Shown here in pieces: positions 37,260 through 45,730 of a stretch of 64,000 bases of DNA. This stretch comes from Oscillospiraceae bacterium (GTDB lineage Bacteria; Bacillota; Clostridia; Oscillospirales; Oscillospiraceae): NCBI GenBank assembly GCA_021770845.1, contig JAETQF010000015.1, positions 1 through 64,000 of the forward strand. Reading direction: 5' to 3'. How positions within the stretch are numbered: position 1 is the stretch's first letter; the number at the start of each line of letters is the position of its first letter. A model generated the notes under the pieces. That model searched no databases. It was not told the origin of the DNA and saw only the letters and a program-made list of their open reading frames with translations. Position numbers and translations under genes: made by a program.

Positions 37260-37883
37260 TCAGTCGAACTGGGTGACCCAGAGGTCGGAGCGGTACGCCT
37301 CAAAGCACAGGGCAATCTGCTCCGGGGTGTTCTTCTCCTCCGCCAGCGGGGGGAGCTGATCCGGGGGGAAGTAGCGGGCCTCGGTGGTTTCGATGTTGGG
37401 GACGAACTGCCCGCCGACGGTGTCGCACTGGAAGAAGATCTTGCACACGCCGTAGGGACAGACGGGGCCATTGTGCTTTGCCAGATCCTGGACGGCGATG
37501 ATCCGCTGGGGGATCACGTCCAGCCCCGCCTCCTCCTTCACTTCCTTGACGGTGTTCTCCCCCACGGAGACATTCACATCGCACCAGCCGCCGGGGAGGG
37601 CCCAGCGGCCGTCCCGCTCCCGCACCAGGAGGATCTGCCCATCCTGGAACAGGGCGGCCCGGGTGTCCAGTTTGGGGGTCTGATAGCCCGTCTCATTGCA
37701 GAACAGCCCTGTCACCGTCTCCACGGGCAGATCTGCCATCCGGGCCATCATCTCGGCGGAGAGCTCCCGGATGCGGGCATACCGCTCCAGGTCAAAGTCG
37801 TCTCTGCCGTAGGTGAGCCCCGCCTGGGCCAGGCTTTGCAGCTCTACGATCCAGGCCAGCCATTGTTGTGCGCCCGCGTCCAT
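37260..37883 (-). CDS. Nudix hydrolase with helical N-terminal domain
   Basis: A 207-aa protein. Residues 1-~60 are a helical unit (WIVELQSLAQAGLTYGRDDFDLERYARIREL) of the Nudix-N type (PF12535). The Nudix box follows in GGWCDVNVSVGENTVKEVKEEAGLD. The box reads VKEVKEEAG where REUXEE is usual, so Lys replaces Arg. Many relatives act on ADP-ribose or similar. It ends right at the terminator of hpf. Confidence 0.86.
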   Translation of the reverse strand: MDAGAQQWLAWIVELQSLAQAGLTYGRDDFDLERYARIRELSAEMMARMADLPVETVTGLFCNETGYQTPKLDTRAALFQDGQILLVRERDGRWALPGGWCDVNVSVGENTVKEVKEEAGLDVIPQRIIAVQDLAKHNGPVCPYGVCKIFFQCDTVGGQFVPNIETTEARYFPPDQLPPLAEEKNTPEQIALCFEAYRSDLWVTQFD

Positions 37884-37913
37884 GGGCCGTCCTCCTCTGT
37901 TGAAGTGCCTTGA

Positions 37914-38123
37914 CTATAACGCAAAATCCTCGTCCCGCAGATGGGCGAAGGAGGCGGCCAGGGGCTTGGGGGGAACCCGCTTCAAGGGATCGTACCGAAA
38001 CCGGCGGCAGGCGCCGGAGGCGGCCACGATGCCCTTTTTCACGCACATCACCTGATCGTCCTCCAACGGCGTGCCCCGCTTGCAGTAGGCGCAGCGGGGG
38101 TCGATATCCTTATCAAACAGCAT
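37914..38123 (-). CDS. Small Cys-containing protein of unknown function
   Basis: A 69-aa protein I do not recognise by name. It has CAYCKRG near the start and two later Cys (VMCVKKG and GACRRFRYDP), so four Cys that could hold zinc. The basic centre and the short acidic end suggest a small cytoplasmic protein. It starts 30 bases before the Nudix gene and may be co-transcribed with it. Confidence 0.65.
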   Translation of the reverse strand: MLFDKDIDPRCAYCKRGTPLEDDQVMCVKKGIVAASGACRRFRYDPLKRVPPKPLAASFAHLRDEDFAL

Positions 38124-38206
38124 GGGGGCCTCCTTGGGGGGTAATATACCGTTTCATTGTCACGCTGCGGCGGCTGCGCGACGGAGAATAACTCCGCGCT
38201 TCTTCA

Positions 38207-39379
38207 TTATACACCCCTGCGCGGCACATTTCCACACTTTTTTCGCAGAAGGGGCCCGCACAGTCCCGCCAGAATCAGCCAGCCCGCCAGCGCCGCCAGG
38301 GTGGACGCCGCCAGGGCGGTGGAGAAATCCAGGGCGGCGATGGACTCGGCCTGCTCCGCCAGGTAGTCCGCCACCGGGGCGGACAGCGGGAACAGCCGGG
38401 TGACCCCCCAGGTGAGAGCGGCGGCGATGAGCCCGTGGCACAGCTTGCCCGCCAGGTACACCCGGGCGGACAGGCCGCTGTCCACCAGGAAGGACAGTAC
38501 CTGACAGTGGACGGACAGACCCGCCCACCCCAGCATGAAGGCCGCCATGGACACCCGCCCCGCCAGCTCCGCGCCCCCCCGCAGGGAGGCCACCCCCGAG
38601 GACAGCTCCAGCAGCCCCGCCACCAGCCGGCGGGCCCACTCCCCCTCGAAGCCCGCCAGGGACAGCAGGGCCGCCAACCCCGACAGCACGCCGTAGGCGG
38701 ACAGCAGCCGCAGCACCACGGCGAAGAACACCACGAAGGCGCAGATGTTCAGCGTGCTCTGAAGCGCCCGGGACACCGCCCCGGTGAAGGCGGCGGGGAG
38801 GGTGACGGTCTGGATGGGCTTGGGGCGGACGGCCCGGGCCCGGCCTCGATCTGTGCCGCCGTAGAACCGGAACAGCAGCCCCACCAGCAGCGACGCCAGG
38901 GCGTGGGTGAGGTAGAGCAGCAGGCCCACCCGGCTGTCCCCGAACACCCCCGCCCCCACTACGCCCAGGATGAAGGCGGGGCCGGAGTTGTTGCAGAAGG
39001 CCAGCAGCCGCTCCGCCTCCGTCTTGGAGCACAGCCCCTGCTCGTAGAGCTGGAGGGCGGTGCGGGCCCCCACGGGGTAGCCGCCGATGAAGCCCAGGGC
39101 CACCGCCGCCGCGCAGGAGCCGCTCACCCGGAACAGGGGGCGCATCAGGCCCTCCAGCGCCCGGCCCAGATAGGCCGCCAGCCCCAGATCCACCACCAGG
39201 GAGGACAGCACGAAGAAGGGGAACAGGGAGGGCACGATGACGTTGAAGCACAGGGTCAGCCCGTCCTTGGCCCCGGCGATGGCCTCCGCGGGGGAGAACA
39301 CCAGCGCCGCCGTGGCGATGAGCAGCGCCAGCCCCGCCAGCGCGTCCCGCACCTGTTTTTGCTTGAGCAGCCTCAGCAT
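38207..39379 (-). CDS. ylbJ: Sporulation integral membrane protein, YlbJ-like (nucleoside-recognition fold)
   Basis: A 390-aa membrane protein with about nine spans. Marks are NVIVPSLFPFFVLSSLVVDLG, the gate ALGFIGGYPVGARTALQLYEQG and FCNNSGPAFILGVVGAGVFG, all strong YlbJ features. In Bacillus YlbJ is a sigma-E protein used in spore formation. The cargo is not known. No sigma-E promoter could be assigned with certainty upstream. An 83-base gap separates it from the small Cys gene downstream. Confidence 0.88.
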   Translation of the reverse strand: MLRLLKQKQVRDALAGLALLIATAALVFSPAEAIAGAKDGLTLCFNVIVPSLFPFFVLSSLVVDLGLAAYLGRALEGLMRPLFRVSGSCAAAVALGFIGGYPVGARTALQLYEQGLCSKTEAERLLAFCNNSGPAFILGVVGAGVFGDSRVGLLLYLTHALASLLVGLLFRFYGGTDRGRARAVRPKPIQTVTLPAAFTGAVSRALQSTLNICAFVVFFAVVLRLLSAYGVLSGLAALLSLAGFEGEWARRLVAGLLELSSGVASLRGGAELAGRVSMAAFMLGWAGLSVHCQVLSFLVDSGLSARVYLAGKLCHGLIAAALTWGVTRLFPLSAPVADYLAEQAESIAALDFSTALAASTLAALAGWLILAGLCGPLLRKKCGNVPRRGV

Positions 39380-39444
39380 GGCCTCACCCCCCGTGGGAGA
39401 GACTATGCGGAAGCGGGGGAGAACTTGCCTGTCCCGGCGGATTT

Positions 39445-40827
39445 TCAGGCGGCGTGGGGGGCGCCCCGGTCAAAGGAGTGAGCCCAGTCGGAGCGCAGCA
39501 GGAATACCAGCAGCACGATGGAGCTCAGCGTCCAGGTGAGGGGGTAGGCCCAGGAAATGGTCTGGAACACCGGGAAGGCCCGCACCGCCAGGGTGACGTA
39601 GGCCACCCGGACGCAGCACCAGAAGGCCAGCATGGTGACCATGGGGACGAAGGAGCGGCCGCACCCCCGCAGCACCCCGCCGGCGCAGTAGGTGAAGGCC
39701 AGCATACAGAAGAAGGGGGCCACGGTGCGGGCGTGGATCGTCCCGAACCGGATGGCCTCCGCCTGATCCACGAAGGCGCCTAAAGCGGGGGGCGCCGCCA
39801 GCAGGAACAGCAGGCCGATGAGCTCCGCCACCGCCACGCCGGAGATGATGCCGAACACCGCGCCCTTTTTGGCCCGGTCGTACTGCCGGGCCCCCAGGTT
39901 CTGGCTGATGAAGGTGGGCAGGGCCATGGACATACTCATGATGGGCAGGAACACCAGCCCCTCCAGCTTCACATAGGCCCCGTGGCCGGACATGGCGTAC
40001 TCCCCGAAGGAGTTGATGTTGCTCTGGATGACGATGTTGCCCACGCTGATCACCGCGTTCTGCACCCCGGTGGGCAGGCCCTGGCGGAGGATCTGGGGGA
40101 GTATGCCCGGGTAGAGCCGCAGCCGGTGGAGATCCAGCCGGGTAAAATCCTTCACCCGGCACATCCGCCACAGGCACAGCAGGAAGCTGACCCCCTGGGT
40201 GAGCACGGTGGCGGCGGCGGCCCCCGCCACCCCCCAGTGGAAGGCGGCCACAAAGAGCAGATCCAGCCCCATATTCAGCACGGAGGAGATCATCAGGTAG
40301 TACAGGGGGTGGAGGCTGTCCCCCAAGGACTGCATGACGGCCATGCAGATGTTGTAGAGGATCACGGTGAACACGCCGCCGAAGTAGATCCGGAAGTAGG
40401 TCAGGGAGTAGGGCAGCACGGTGTCCGGGGTGTTCATCAGCACCAGCAGCTGGGGGATGAGCAGAAGCCCCACCACGGTGGACAGCACCGAGGCGATAAT
40501 GCCAAACAAAAAGCTGGTGTGGATGGCCCGGGACACGCTGTCCTTGTCTCCCGCGCCGTAGTACCGGGAGATAACCACCCCGCCGCCCACGGCGATGCCG
40601 TTAAAGAAGCCGATGACCAGGAAGGTGAGGTTGCCGCCGGAGCTGACGGCGGCAAAGGCCCCGTTGTCGGCGAAGTTGCCCAGCACCCAGGCGTCCGCCA
40701 TGTTGTAGAGCTGCTGGAGGAACTGCCCCAGCAGCATGGGCAGGGCAAAGGAGACGATGCTGCGGACGATGGAGCCCTGGGTGAGGGGGGCGGCGCGGCC
40801 GTCCCCGGACTGCTTGGAGATTGACAT
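39445..40827 (-). CDS. MATE-family efflux transporter
   Basis: A 460-aa exporter with 12 spans in two halves. Typical parts are FALPMLLGQFLQQLYNMADAWVLG near the start, SLHPLYYLMISSVLNMGLDLLFV in the middle and FISQNLGARQYDRAKKG in the second half. MATE pumps move drugs or metabolites against H+ or Na+. ATG 40827 is preferred to an upstream in-frame start because the promoter lies at 40869-40896. Confidence 0.9.
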   Translation of the reverse strand: MSISKQSGDGRAAPLTQGSIVRSIVSFALPMLLGQFLQQLYNMADAWVLGNFADNGAFAAVSSGGNLTFLVIGFFNGIAVGGGVVISRYYGAGDKDSVSRAIHTSFLFGIIASVLSTVVGLLLIPQLLVLMNTPDTVLPYSLTYFRIYFGGVFTVILYNICMAVMQSLGDSLHPLYYLMISSVLNMGLDLLFVAAFHWGVAGAAAATVLTQGVSFLLCLWRMCRVKDFTRLDLHRLRLYPGILPQILRQGLPTGVQNAVISVGNIVIQSNINSFGEYAMSGHGAYVKLEGLVFLPIMSMSMALPTFISQNLGARQYDRAKKGAVFGIISGVAVAELIGLLFLLAAPPALGAFVDQAEAIRFGTIHARTVAPFFCMLAFTYCAGGVLRGCGRSFVPMVTMLAFWCCVRVAYVTLAVRAFPVFQTISWAYPLTWTLSSIVLLVFLLRSDWAHSFDRGAPHAA

Positions 40828-40868
40828 GATCCCGATCCCTCGATTTCGCGAAAAGTATCCAAGGGGAC

Positions 40869-40896
40869 AGTATAGCGCGTCTGCCCGGAAAGTCAA
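40869..40896 (-). promoter_or_regulatory. Promoter of the MATE gene
   Basis: On the minus strand TTGACT (40891-40896), 16 bases, TATACT (40869-40874). Confidence 0.75.
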
Positions 40897-40917
40897 GAGG
40901 GGATGGGGAAAGAGGGG

Positions 40918-40950
40918 GAAAAAGGGCCCCTCCGGCAGGGGAGGGGCCCT
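40918..40950 (-). terminator. Terminator of the BceAB-like operon
   Basis: On the minus strand AGGGCCCCTCC/GGAGGGGCCCT followed by T's. Confidence 0.85.
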
Positions 40951-40953
40951 GGA

Positions 40954-43002
40954 TCAGCGGACGATCTTGTAATAGGTGCGGGCGGTGAGCAGGTACACCA
41001 CGGCGTACACCCCCAGGAAGGCCAGCAGCGTCCCCCCGGTGCACAGCACCACCGTCATCACGCTGCGCACCCCGAACATGGTGAGCATCCGGGCCACCAG
41101 ATTGAAGTCGAACAGGATGTGGATGGCCGCCACCGCGATGGGCAGGAAGAACACCAGGAGCACCTGGCTGCGGATGGAGGACTTCACCTCCCGGCGGCTC
41201 AGGCCCACCTTGCGCATGATCTCGAACCGGCCCTGATCCTCATAGCCCTCGGACACCTGCTTGTAGTAGATGATGAGCACCGTGGCCATGAGGAAGATGA
41301 CCCCCAGGAGGATCCCCAGGAACAGGAAGCCTCCCGCCATGGCGTAGCCGTCCACCGCCATCTCCGCCCGGGAGTCCACCCGCCAGGACTCCCAGCCGCC
41401 GGTGCCGTCGAAGAAGCCCGGGTCGTTGATCGTGGCGTCCGACCAGGCGTCCAACAGCGCCAGCTCCTCGTCGTTGGTGCAGTCCAGATCCACCAGCAGC
41501 ACGGCGGTGCGGTTGGCGGCATAGTTGTCCAGGGCCTGACGCTGAAGGGCCCAGAGCCGGGCCAGCACAGTCCGGTCGGACACCACCAGGCACAGCGGCT
41601 CGCTCATATCGAAGGTGGTGCGGAAATACTCGATCTCGGGCAGGGTCTGCACCGCGATCAGGGACTGGGGATCGCCCACCTCCTTGCCGCCGTCGATGCC
41701 CTGAATGGTGAGCTCTGGGCCGAAACCGGCGGGCAGCGTCCCGCACACCGCCGCCTCCCCCGGCTGGAGGGAGGGGGCCTCGCCCCCGGTGAGGGCGGCG
41801 TAGCCCTGGGCTGTCAGCAGGTAGAGGGCCCGGCGGTCGTTGTTCTCCCCCTGAGCGCCCACCTCAAGACGTTTGGTGGCCGGGTTGGCCAGCACGTTGA
41901 AGTGCAGGTACTCCGCCGCGCCCACCCCGGTGACGGGGACGCCCTGCTCTTGGGCAAAGCGGTTTACCAGGGACGCGGCGCCGTCCAGATCCAGATCCTG
42001 ATCCTGGGCGGGGTCGAAGCTGACCGTCATGTTCAGATTGGCGGGGTACTGGGCGGCGATGATCTCCCCCTGCCCCAGGTAGAGGGCCAGGGTGCCCGAG
42101 ATCATCACCATCACCATGGTGGACAAAATGCAGATGTTGGCCAGCCCCACGGCATTGCGCTTCATGCGGTAGAGCATCCCGGATATGCCGATGAAGTGGC
42201 CGGTCTGGTAGTAGAAGCCCTTGTTCTTCCGCAGCAGCTTCAGCAGGGCGATGCTCCCGGCGGTGAACAGGCAGTAGGTGCCGATGATCACCAGCAGCAC
42301 CGCGATGAAGTAGAGGCCCATGGCCACGGCGGGATCCTTGGTGACCACGGCGATGAAGTAGCCCGCCCCCAGGCAGAGGGCCCCAATCACCGCCATGAGC
42401 CAGCGGGTGCGGGGCTCCTTCTCTCCCACGTTCCCGCCGTGGAGCAGCTCGATGGGCCGGGACAGCCGCACCCGGAACAGGTTCAGCGCCAGGGCCAGCA
42501 GGAGCAGCAGCCCGAAGAACACCGCCGTTTTGAGCATGGCGGGCAGGGAGAGAGAGGAGTGGAAGGGGATGGAAAACTGAAGCAGGGAGACCAGGGCCAC
42601 GGTGGCCAGCTTGTGGAAGATCACCCCCAGCACCAGCCCGCCGCCAATGCCCAGCAGGGCGGTGTACAGGCTCTCCCAGCACTGGATCAGGGCGATGTTC
42701 CCCTTGCCCATGCCCAGGATGTTGTAGAGGCCCAGCTCCTTCTTGCGCTGCTTCATCAGGAAGCTGTTGATGTACAGCAGCAGCACGGTGGACAGCACCC
42801 CCGCCACGAACATCCCGATCTGCATCATCACCATCACATAGGCAAAGCCCCGCATCTCCAGCACGCCGGGGTCGGCGCACAGGGCGGACATGACGTAAAA
42901 GGCGGCGGTGAGCCCCGCCAGGGCCAGCAGGTAGGGGACAAAGAAGCGGTGGTTCTGCCGCATCCCCCGGGCGGCCAGCTTGGGATAAAGGCCGTTACGC
43001 AC
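40954..43002 (-). CDS. BceB-type ABC permease (FtsX-like)
   Basis: A 682-aa permease with ten spans and one large outside domain (about residues 310-535) between spans 7 and 8, the BceB layout. These pumps free the cell surface of peptide antibiotics such as bacitracin. QRKKELGLYNILGMGKGNIALIQ and QGRFEIMRKVGLSRREVKSSIRSQ are FtsX-type coupling loops. GTG at 43002 is preferred since GGAGG lies eight bases upstream; an in-frame GTG at 43011 sits on the SD. It overlaps the ATPase gene by eight bases. Confidence 0.88.
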   Translation of the reverse strand: MRNGLYPKLAARGMRQNHRFFVPYLLALAGLTAAFYVMSALCADPGVLEMRGFAYVMVMMQIGMFVAGVLSTVLLLYINSFLMKQRKKELGLYNILGMGKGNIALIQCWESLYTALLGIGGGLVLGVIFHKLATVALVSLLQFSIPFHSSLSLPAMLKTAVFFGLLLLLALALNLFRVRLSRPIELLHGGNVGEKEPRTRWLMAVIGALCLGAGYFIAVVTKDPAVAMGLYFIAVLLVIIGTYCLFTAGSIALLKLLRKNKGFYYQTGHFIGISGMLYRMKRNAVGLANICILSTMVMVMISGTLALYLGQGEIIAAQYPANLNMTVSFDPAQDQDLDLDGAASLVNRFAQEQGVPVTGVGAAEYLHFNVLANPATKRLEVGAQGENNDRRALYLLTAQGYAALTGGEAPSLQPGEAAVCGTLPAGFGPELTIQGIDGGKEVGDPQSLIAVQTLPEIEYFRTTFDMSEPLCLVVSDRTVLARLWALQRQALDNYAANRTAVLLVDLDCTNDEELALLDAWSDATINDPGFFDGTGGWESWRVDSRAEMAVDGYAMAGGFLFLGILLGVIFLMATVLIIYYKQVSEGYEDQGRFEIMRKVGLSRREVKSSIRSQVLLVFFLPIAVAAIHILFDFNLVARMLTMFGVRSVMTVVLCTGGTLLAFLGVYAVVYLLTARTYYKIVR

Positions 43003-43762
43003 GCTTCTCACCTCCGTCGGCGAGCCGGGTGAGGGTTTCGGTGATGAGGCGGTACATCTGGCCGTCGGTGCGGTTCTCCCGGTAGAGCTGGTGGTACACC
43101 CGGCCGTCCCGGATGAACAGCACCCGGCCTGCCCGGCTGGCGGCGGCGGTGGAGTGGGTGACCATGAGCACCGTCTGGCCTGCCCGGTTGATCTGGGTGA
43201 ACAGATCCATCAGGCTGTCCGCCGCCCGGGAGTCCAGGGCGCCGGTGGGCTCGTCGGCCAGCACGATCTGGGGCTGGGTGATCAGCGCCCGGGCCACGGC
43301 GCACCGCTGCTTCTGGCCGCCGGACACCTCGTAGGGGTACTTGTCCAGCAGCTGCTGGATGCCCAGCGCCTCGGCCAGAGGGGCCAGGCGGCGCACCATC
43401 TCCTGATACTTCTTTCCCGCCAGCACCAGTGGGAGGAGGATGTTGTCCCGGAGGGAGAAGGTGTCCAGCAGGTTGAAGTCCTGGAACACGAAGCCCAGGT
43501 TGTCCCGGCGGAAGGCGGCCAGCTCCTTCTCCCGCACCGCGGTGAGATCCCGGCCCGCCAGCAGCACCGACCCGGCGGTGGGCCTGTCCAGTGCCGCCAG
43601 GATGTTCAGCAGGGTGGTTTTGCCCGAGCCGGACTCGCCCATGATGGCTACGTATTCCCCCTCCTCCACGGTGAAGGACACGTCGGCCAGGGCCTCCACC
43701 TTCTGGGCCCCGAAGCGGGTGGAGTAGATTTTCTGCACGTGATTGACTTCCAGGATTGACAT
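42995..43762 (-). CDS. BceA-type ABC ATP-binding protein
   Basis: A 255-aa ATPase. Walker A is GESGSGKTT, the Q loop FVFQDFNLLDTF, the signature VSGGQKQRCAVARAL and Walker B IVLADEPTGALD, the MacB/LolD/BceA form. It drives the BceB-type permease downstream. ATG 43762 follows GGAGGG; the upstream in-frame TTG is less likely. No BceRS two-component genes are next to it, so the control must come from elsewhere. A dyad at 43818-43838 may be the operator. Confidence 0.9.
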   Translation of the reverse strand: MSILEVNHVQKIYSTRFGAQKVEALADVSFTVEEGEYVAIMGESGSGKTTLLNILAALDRPTAGSVLLAGRDLTAVREKELAAFRRDNLGFVFQDFNLLDTFSLRDNILLPLVLAGKKYQEMVRRLAPLAEALGIQQLLDKYPYEVSGGQKQRCAVARALITQPQIVLADEPTGALDSRAADSLMDLFTQINRAGQTVLMVTHSTAAASRAGRVLFIRDGRVYHQLYRENRTDGQMYRLITETLTRLADGGEKRA

Positions 43763-43817
43763 AGCGATTCCCTCCAACTGGTTTGCGCCGCGCTCCGGCG
43801 GTGCTGTGCTGTCTAAC

Positions 43818-43838
43818 TGTACTATCCGTATCAGTACA
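43818..43838. promoter_or_regulatory. Dyad operator candidate upstream of the BceAB-like operon
   Basis: TGTACT-n9-AGTACA, with further CTGTC and GACAG on the flanks. It resembles operators of GntR/YtrA-type repressors. It lies about 55 bases before the ATPase ATG. Confidence 0.5.
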
Positions 43839-43905
43839 GACAGTATACACCTGGAGGGTTAAGAAACCAGCGGGGAGAATTGTAAGATTTGTTTAAGAAG
43901 CAGGA

Positions 43906-43940
43906 TAAAAAAGCCTCCCCCGGCAAAGCCGGGGGAGGCT
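43906..43940 (-). terminator. Terminator of the hnd operon
   Basis: On the minus strand AGCCTCCCCCGGC/GCCGGGGGAGGCT, 13 bp, followed by six T. Confidence 0.92.
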
Positions 43941-43957
43941 GGCAGCACGCGATCCGA

Positions 43958-45712
43958 TCAGGTGCGATACCGCGTCTGGGGCACGTAGGTGCAGTGGAGC
44001 AGCTCGTGGGCCTTGTGGCCGCCGGGCTCGCCCAGGTAGGTCTCGTAGACCTCCTTGACCACCGGGCTCTCATGGCTGCGGCGGCGGGGCATATCCGCGT
44101 CCTGCTTGTAAAGGGCCTGGGCCCGAAGCGTGCGAAGGTCGGTAAAGGAGCGCACAGAGGAGGCGTGGAGGGGCTGGCCGCCGCCGTTGACGCAGCCGCC
44201 GGGACAGGCCATGAACTCGATGAAGTCATAGTGCAGCTCGCCGGACTTCAGGCCGTCCAGCACGATCTTGGCGTTGGCCAGGCCGGAGGCCACGCACACC
44301 TTCACGGTGCGGCCGGGCAGCTCGTAGGCGGCCTCCTTGATGTCCTTGATGCCACGAACCTCGTGGAACTCCAGGGGGGCGTCGGCGTCGCCCATCAGCT
44401 TGGCCGCCACGGTGCGCAGGGCGGCCTCCATCACGCCGCCGGTGGCGCCGAAGATGACGGACGCGCCGGTGGAAATGCCCAGCATGGGGTCGAACTCGCC
44501 GTCGGGCAGGTGATCGAACATCATGCCCGCCTGGGTGATCATCCGGGCCAGCTCCCGGGTGGTGAGGGAGGCGTCCACCGGCATACAGCCGTTGGCCATG
44601 CGCTGCTCCTCCCGCTTGACCTCGTACTTCTTGGCGGTGCAGGGCATGATGGACACCACGTAGATGTCCTTGGGGTCGATGCCCGCCTTCTCGGCGTAGT
44701 AGCTCTTAACCAGCGCGCCGAACATCTGCTGGGGAGACTTGCAGGAGGACAGGGAGGGGATGAACTCGGGGTAGTGCTGCTCGCAGAACCGGATCCAGCC
44801 GGGGGAGCAGGAGGTGATCATGGGCAGGGTGCCGCCGTTCTGGAGGCGCTCCAGGAACTCGGTGCCCTCCTCCATGATGGTGAAGTCGGCGGCGGTGTCC
44901 ACATCGAACACCTTGTCGAAGCCCAGGCGGCGCAGGGCGGACACCATCTTGCCCTCCACATTGGTGCCGATGGGCATATCGAAGCACTCGCCCAGGGTGA
45001 CCCGGACGGAGGGGGCGGGGCCCACCACCACGTGCTTGGTGGGGTCGTGGAGGGCGGCCAGCACCTCGGGGATGGAGTCCTGCTCGCTGAGGGCGCCGGT
45101 GGGGCAGGCCACCAGGCACTGGCCGCAGGACACGCAGTCCACCTCGGCCAGATCCCGGTCGAAGGCGGAGCCGATGTGGGTCATGAAGCCCCGGTCGTTG
45201 GGGCCGATGACGCCCACGGACTGGTACTTGCGGCAGGCGGCGGTGCACCGGCGGCACAGGATGCACTTGGAGTTGTCCCGCACCAGGTGCAGGGCGGAGG
45301 CCTCGATCTGGGGCACCATCAGGTCGTTGGCGTAGCGCACCGCGTCGATCTGGAACTCCGCCGCCAGCTCCCGCAGCTCACAGTGGGCGTTGCGGGCGCA
45401 GGTCAGGCAGTCCATCCGGTGGTTGGACAGGATCAGCTCCAGGGAGAGCTGCCGGGAGTGGCGCACCTTGGGGGTGTTGGTCTGCACCTCCATGCCCTCG
45501 CTGACGGGGTAGACGCAGGACGCCATCAGCGAGCGGGCGCCCTTCACCTCCACCACGCAGATCCGGCAGGAGCCGATCTCGTTCACGTCCTTCAGGTAGC
45601 ACAGGGAGGGGATCTTGAAGCCCGCGGCCCGGGCGGCCTCCAGCACCGTGGTTCCCTCGGGGACGGTGACGGGGATATCGTTGATCTTCAGATTAACCAT
45701 TTTAGGTTCCAT
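43958..45712 (-). CDS. hndD: NADH-dependent [FeFe]-hydrogenase catalytic subunit, HndD-like
   Basis: A 584-aa hydrogenase. The N-terminus has a [2Fe-2S] domain (CYLKDVNEIGSCRIC), the His-Cys cluster motif HRMDCLTCARNAHC, and two [4Fe-4S] sites (CILCRRCTAAC and CVSCGQCLVAC). The H-cluster motifs are TSCSPGW, MPCTAKKYE and EFMACPGGCVNGGGQP. The first has Ser where many enzymes have Cys. A small-subunit-like end (from about residue 510) is fused. It would make or use H2 with NADH via HndC, possibly together with ferredoxin (bifurcation). Last gene of the operon. Confidence 0.93.
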   Translation of the reverse strand: MEPKMVNLKINDIPVTVPEGTTVLEAARAAGFKIPSLCYLKDVNEIGSCRICVVEVKGARSLMASCVYPVSEGMEVQTNTPKVRHSRQLSLELILSNHRMDCLTCARNAHCELRELAAEFQIDAVRYANDLMVPQIEASALHLVRDNSKCILCRRCTAACRKYQSVGVIGPNDRGFMTHIGSAFDRDLAEVDCVSCGQCLVACPTGALSEQDSIPEVLAALHDPTKHVVVGPAPSVRVTLGECFDMPIGTNVEGKMVSALRRLGFDKVFDVDTAADFTIMEEGTEFLERLQNGGTLPMITSCSPGWIRFCEQHYPEFIPSLSSCKSPQQMFGALVKSYYAEKAGIDPKDIYVVSIMPCTAKKYEVKREEQRMANGCMPVDASLTTRELARMITQAGMMFDHLPDGEFDPMLGISTGASVIFGATGGVMEAALRTVAAKLMGDADAPLEFHEVRGIKDIKEAAYELPGRTVKVCVASGLANAKIVLDGLKSGELHYDFIEFMACPGGCVNGGGQPLHASSVRSFTDLRTLRAQALYKQDADMPRRRSHESPVVKEVYETYLGEPGGHKAHELLHCTYVPQTRYRT

Positions 45713-45730
45713 CGTGTCTTCCTCCCTCCC

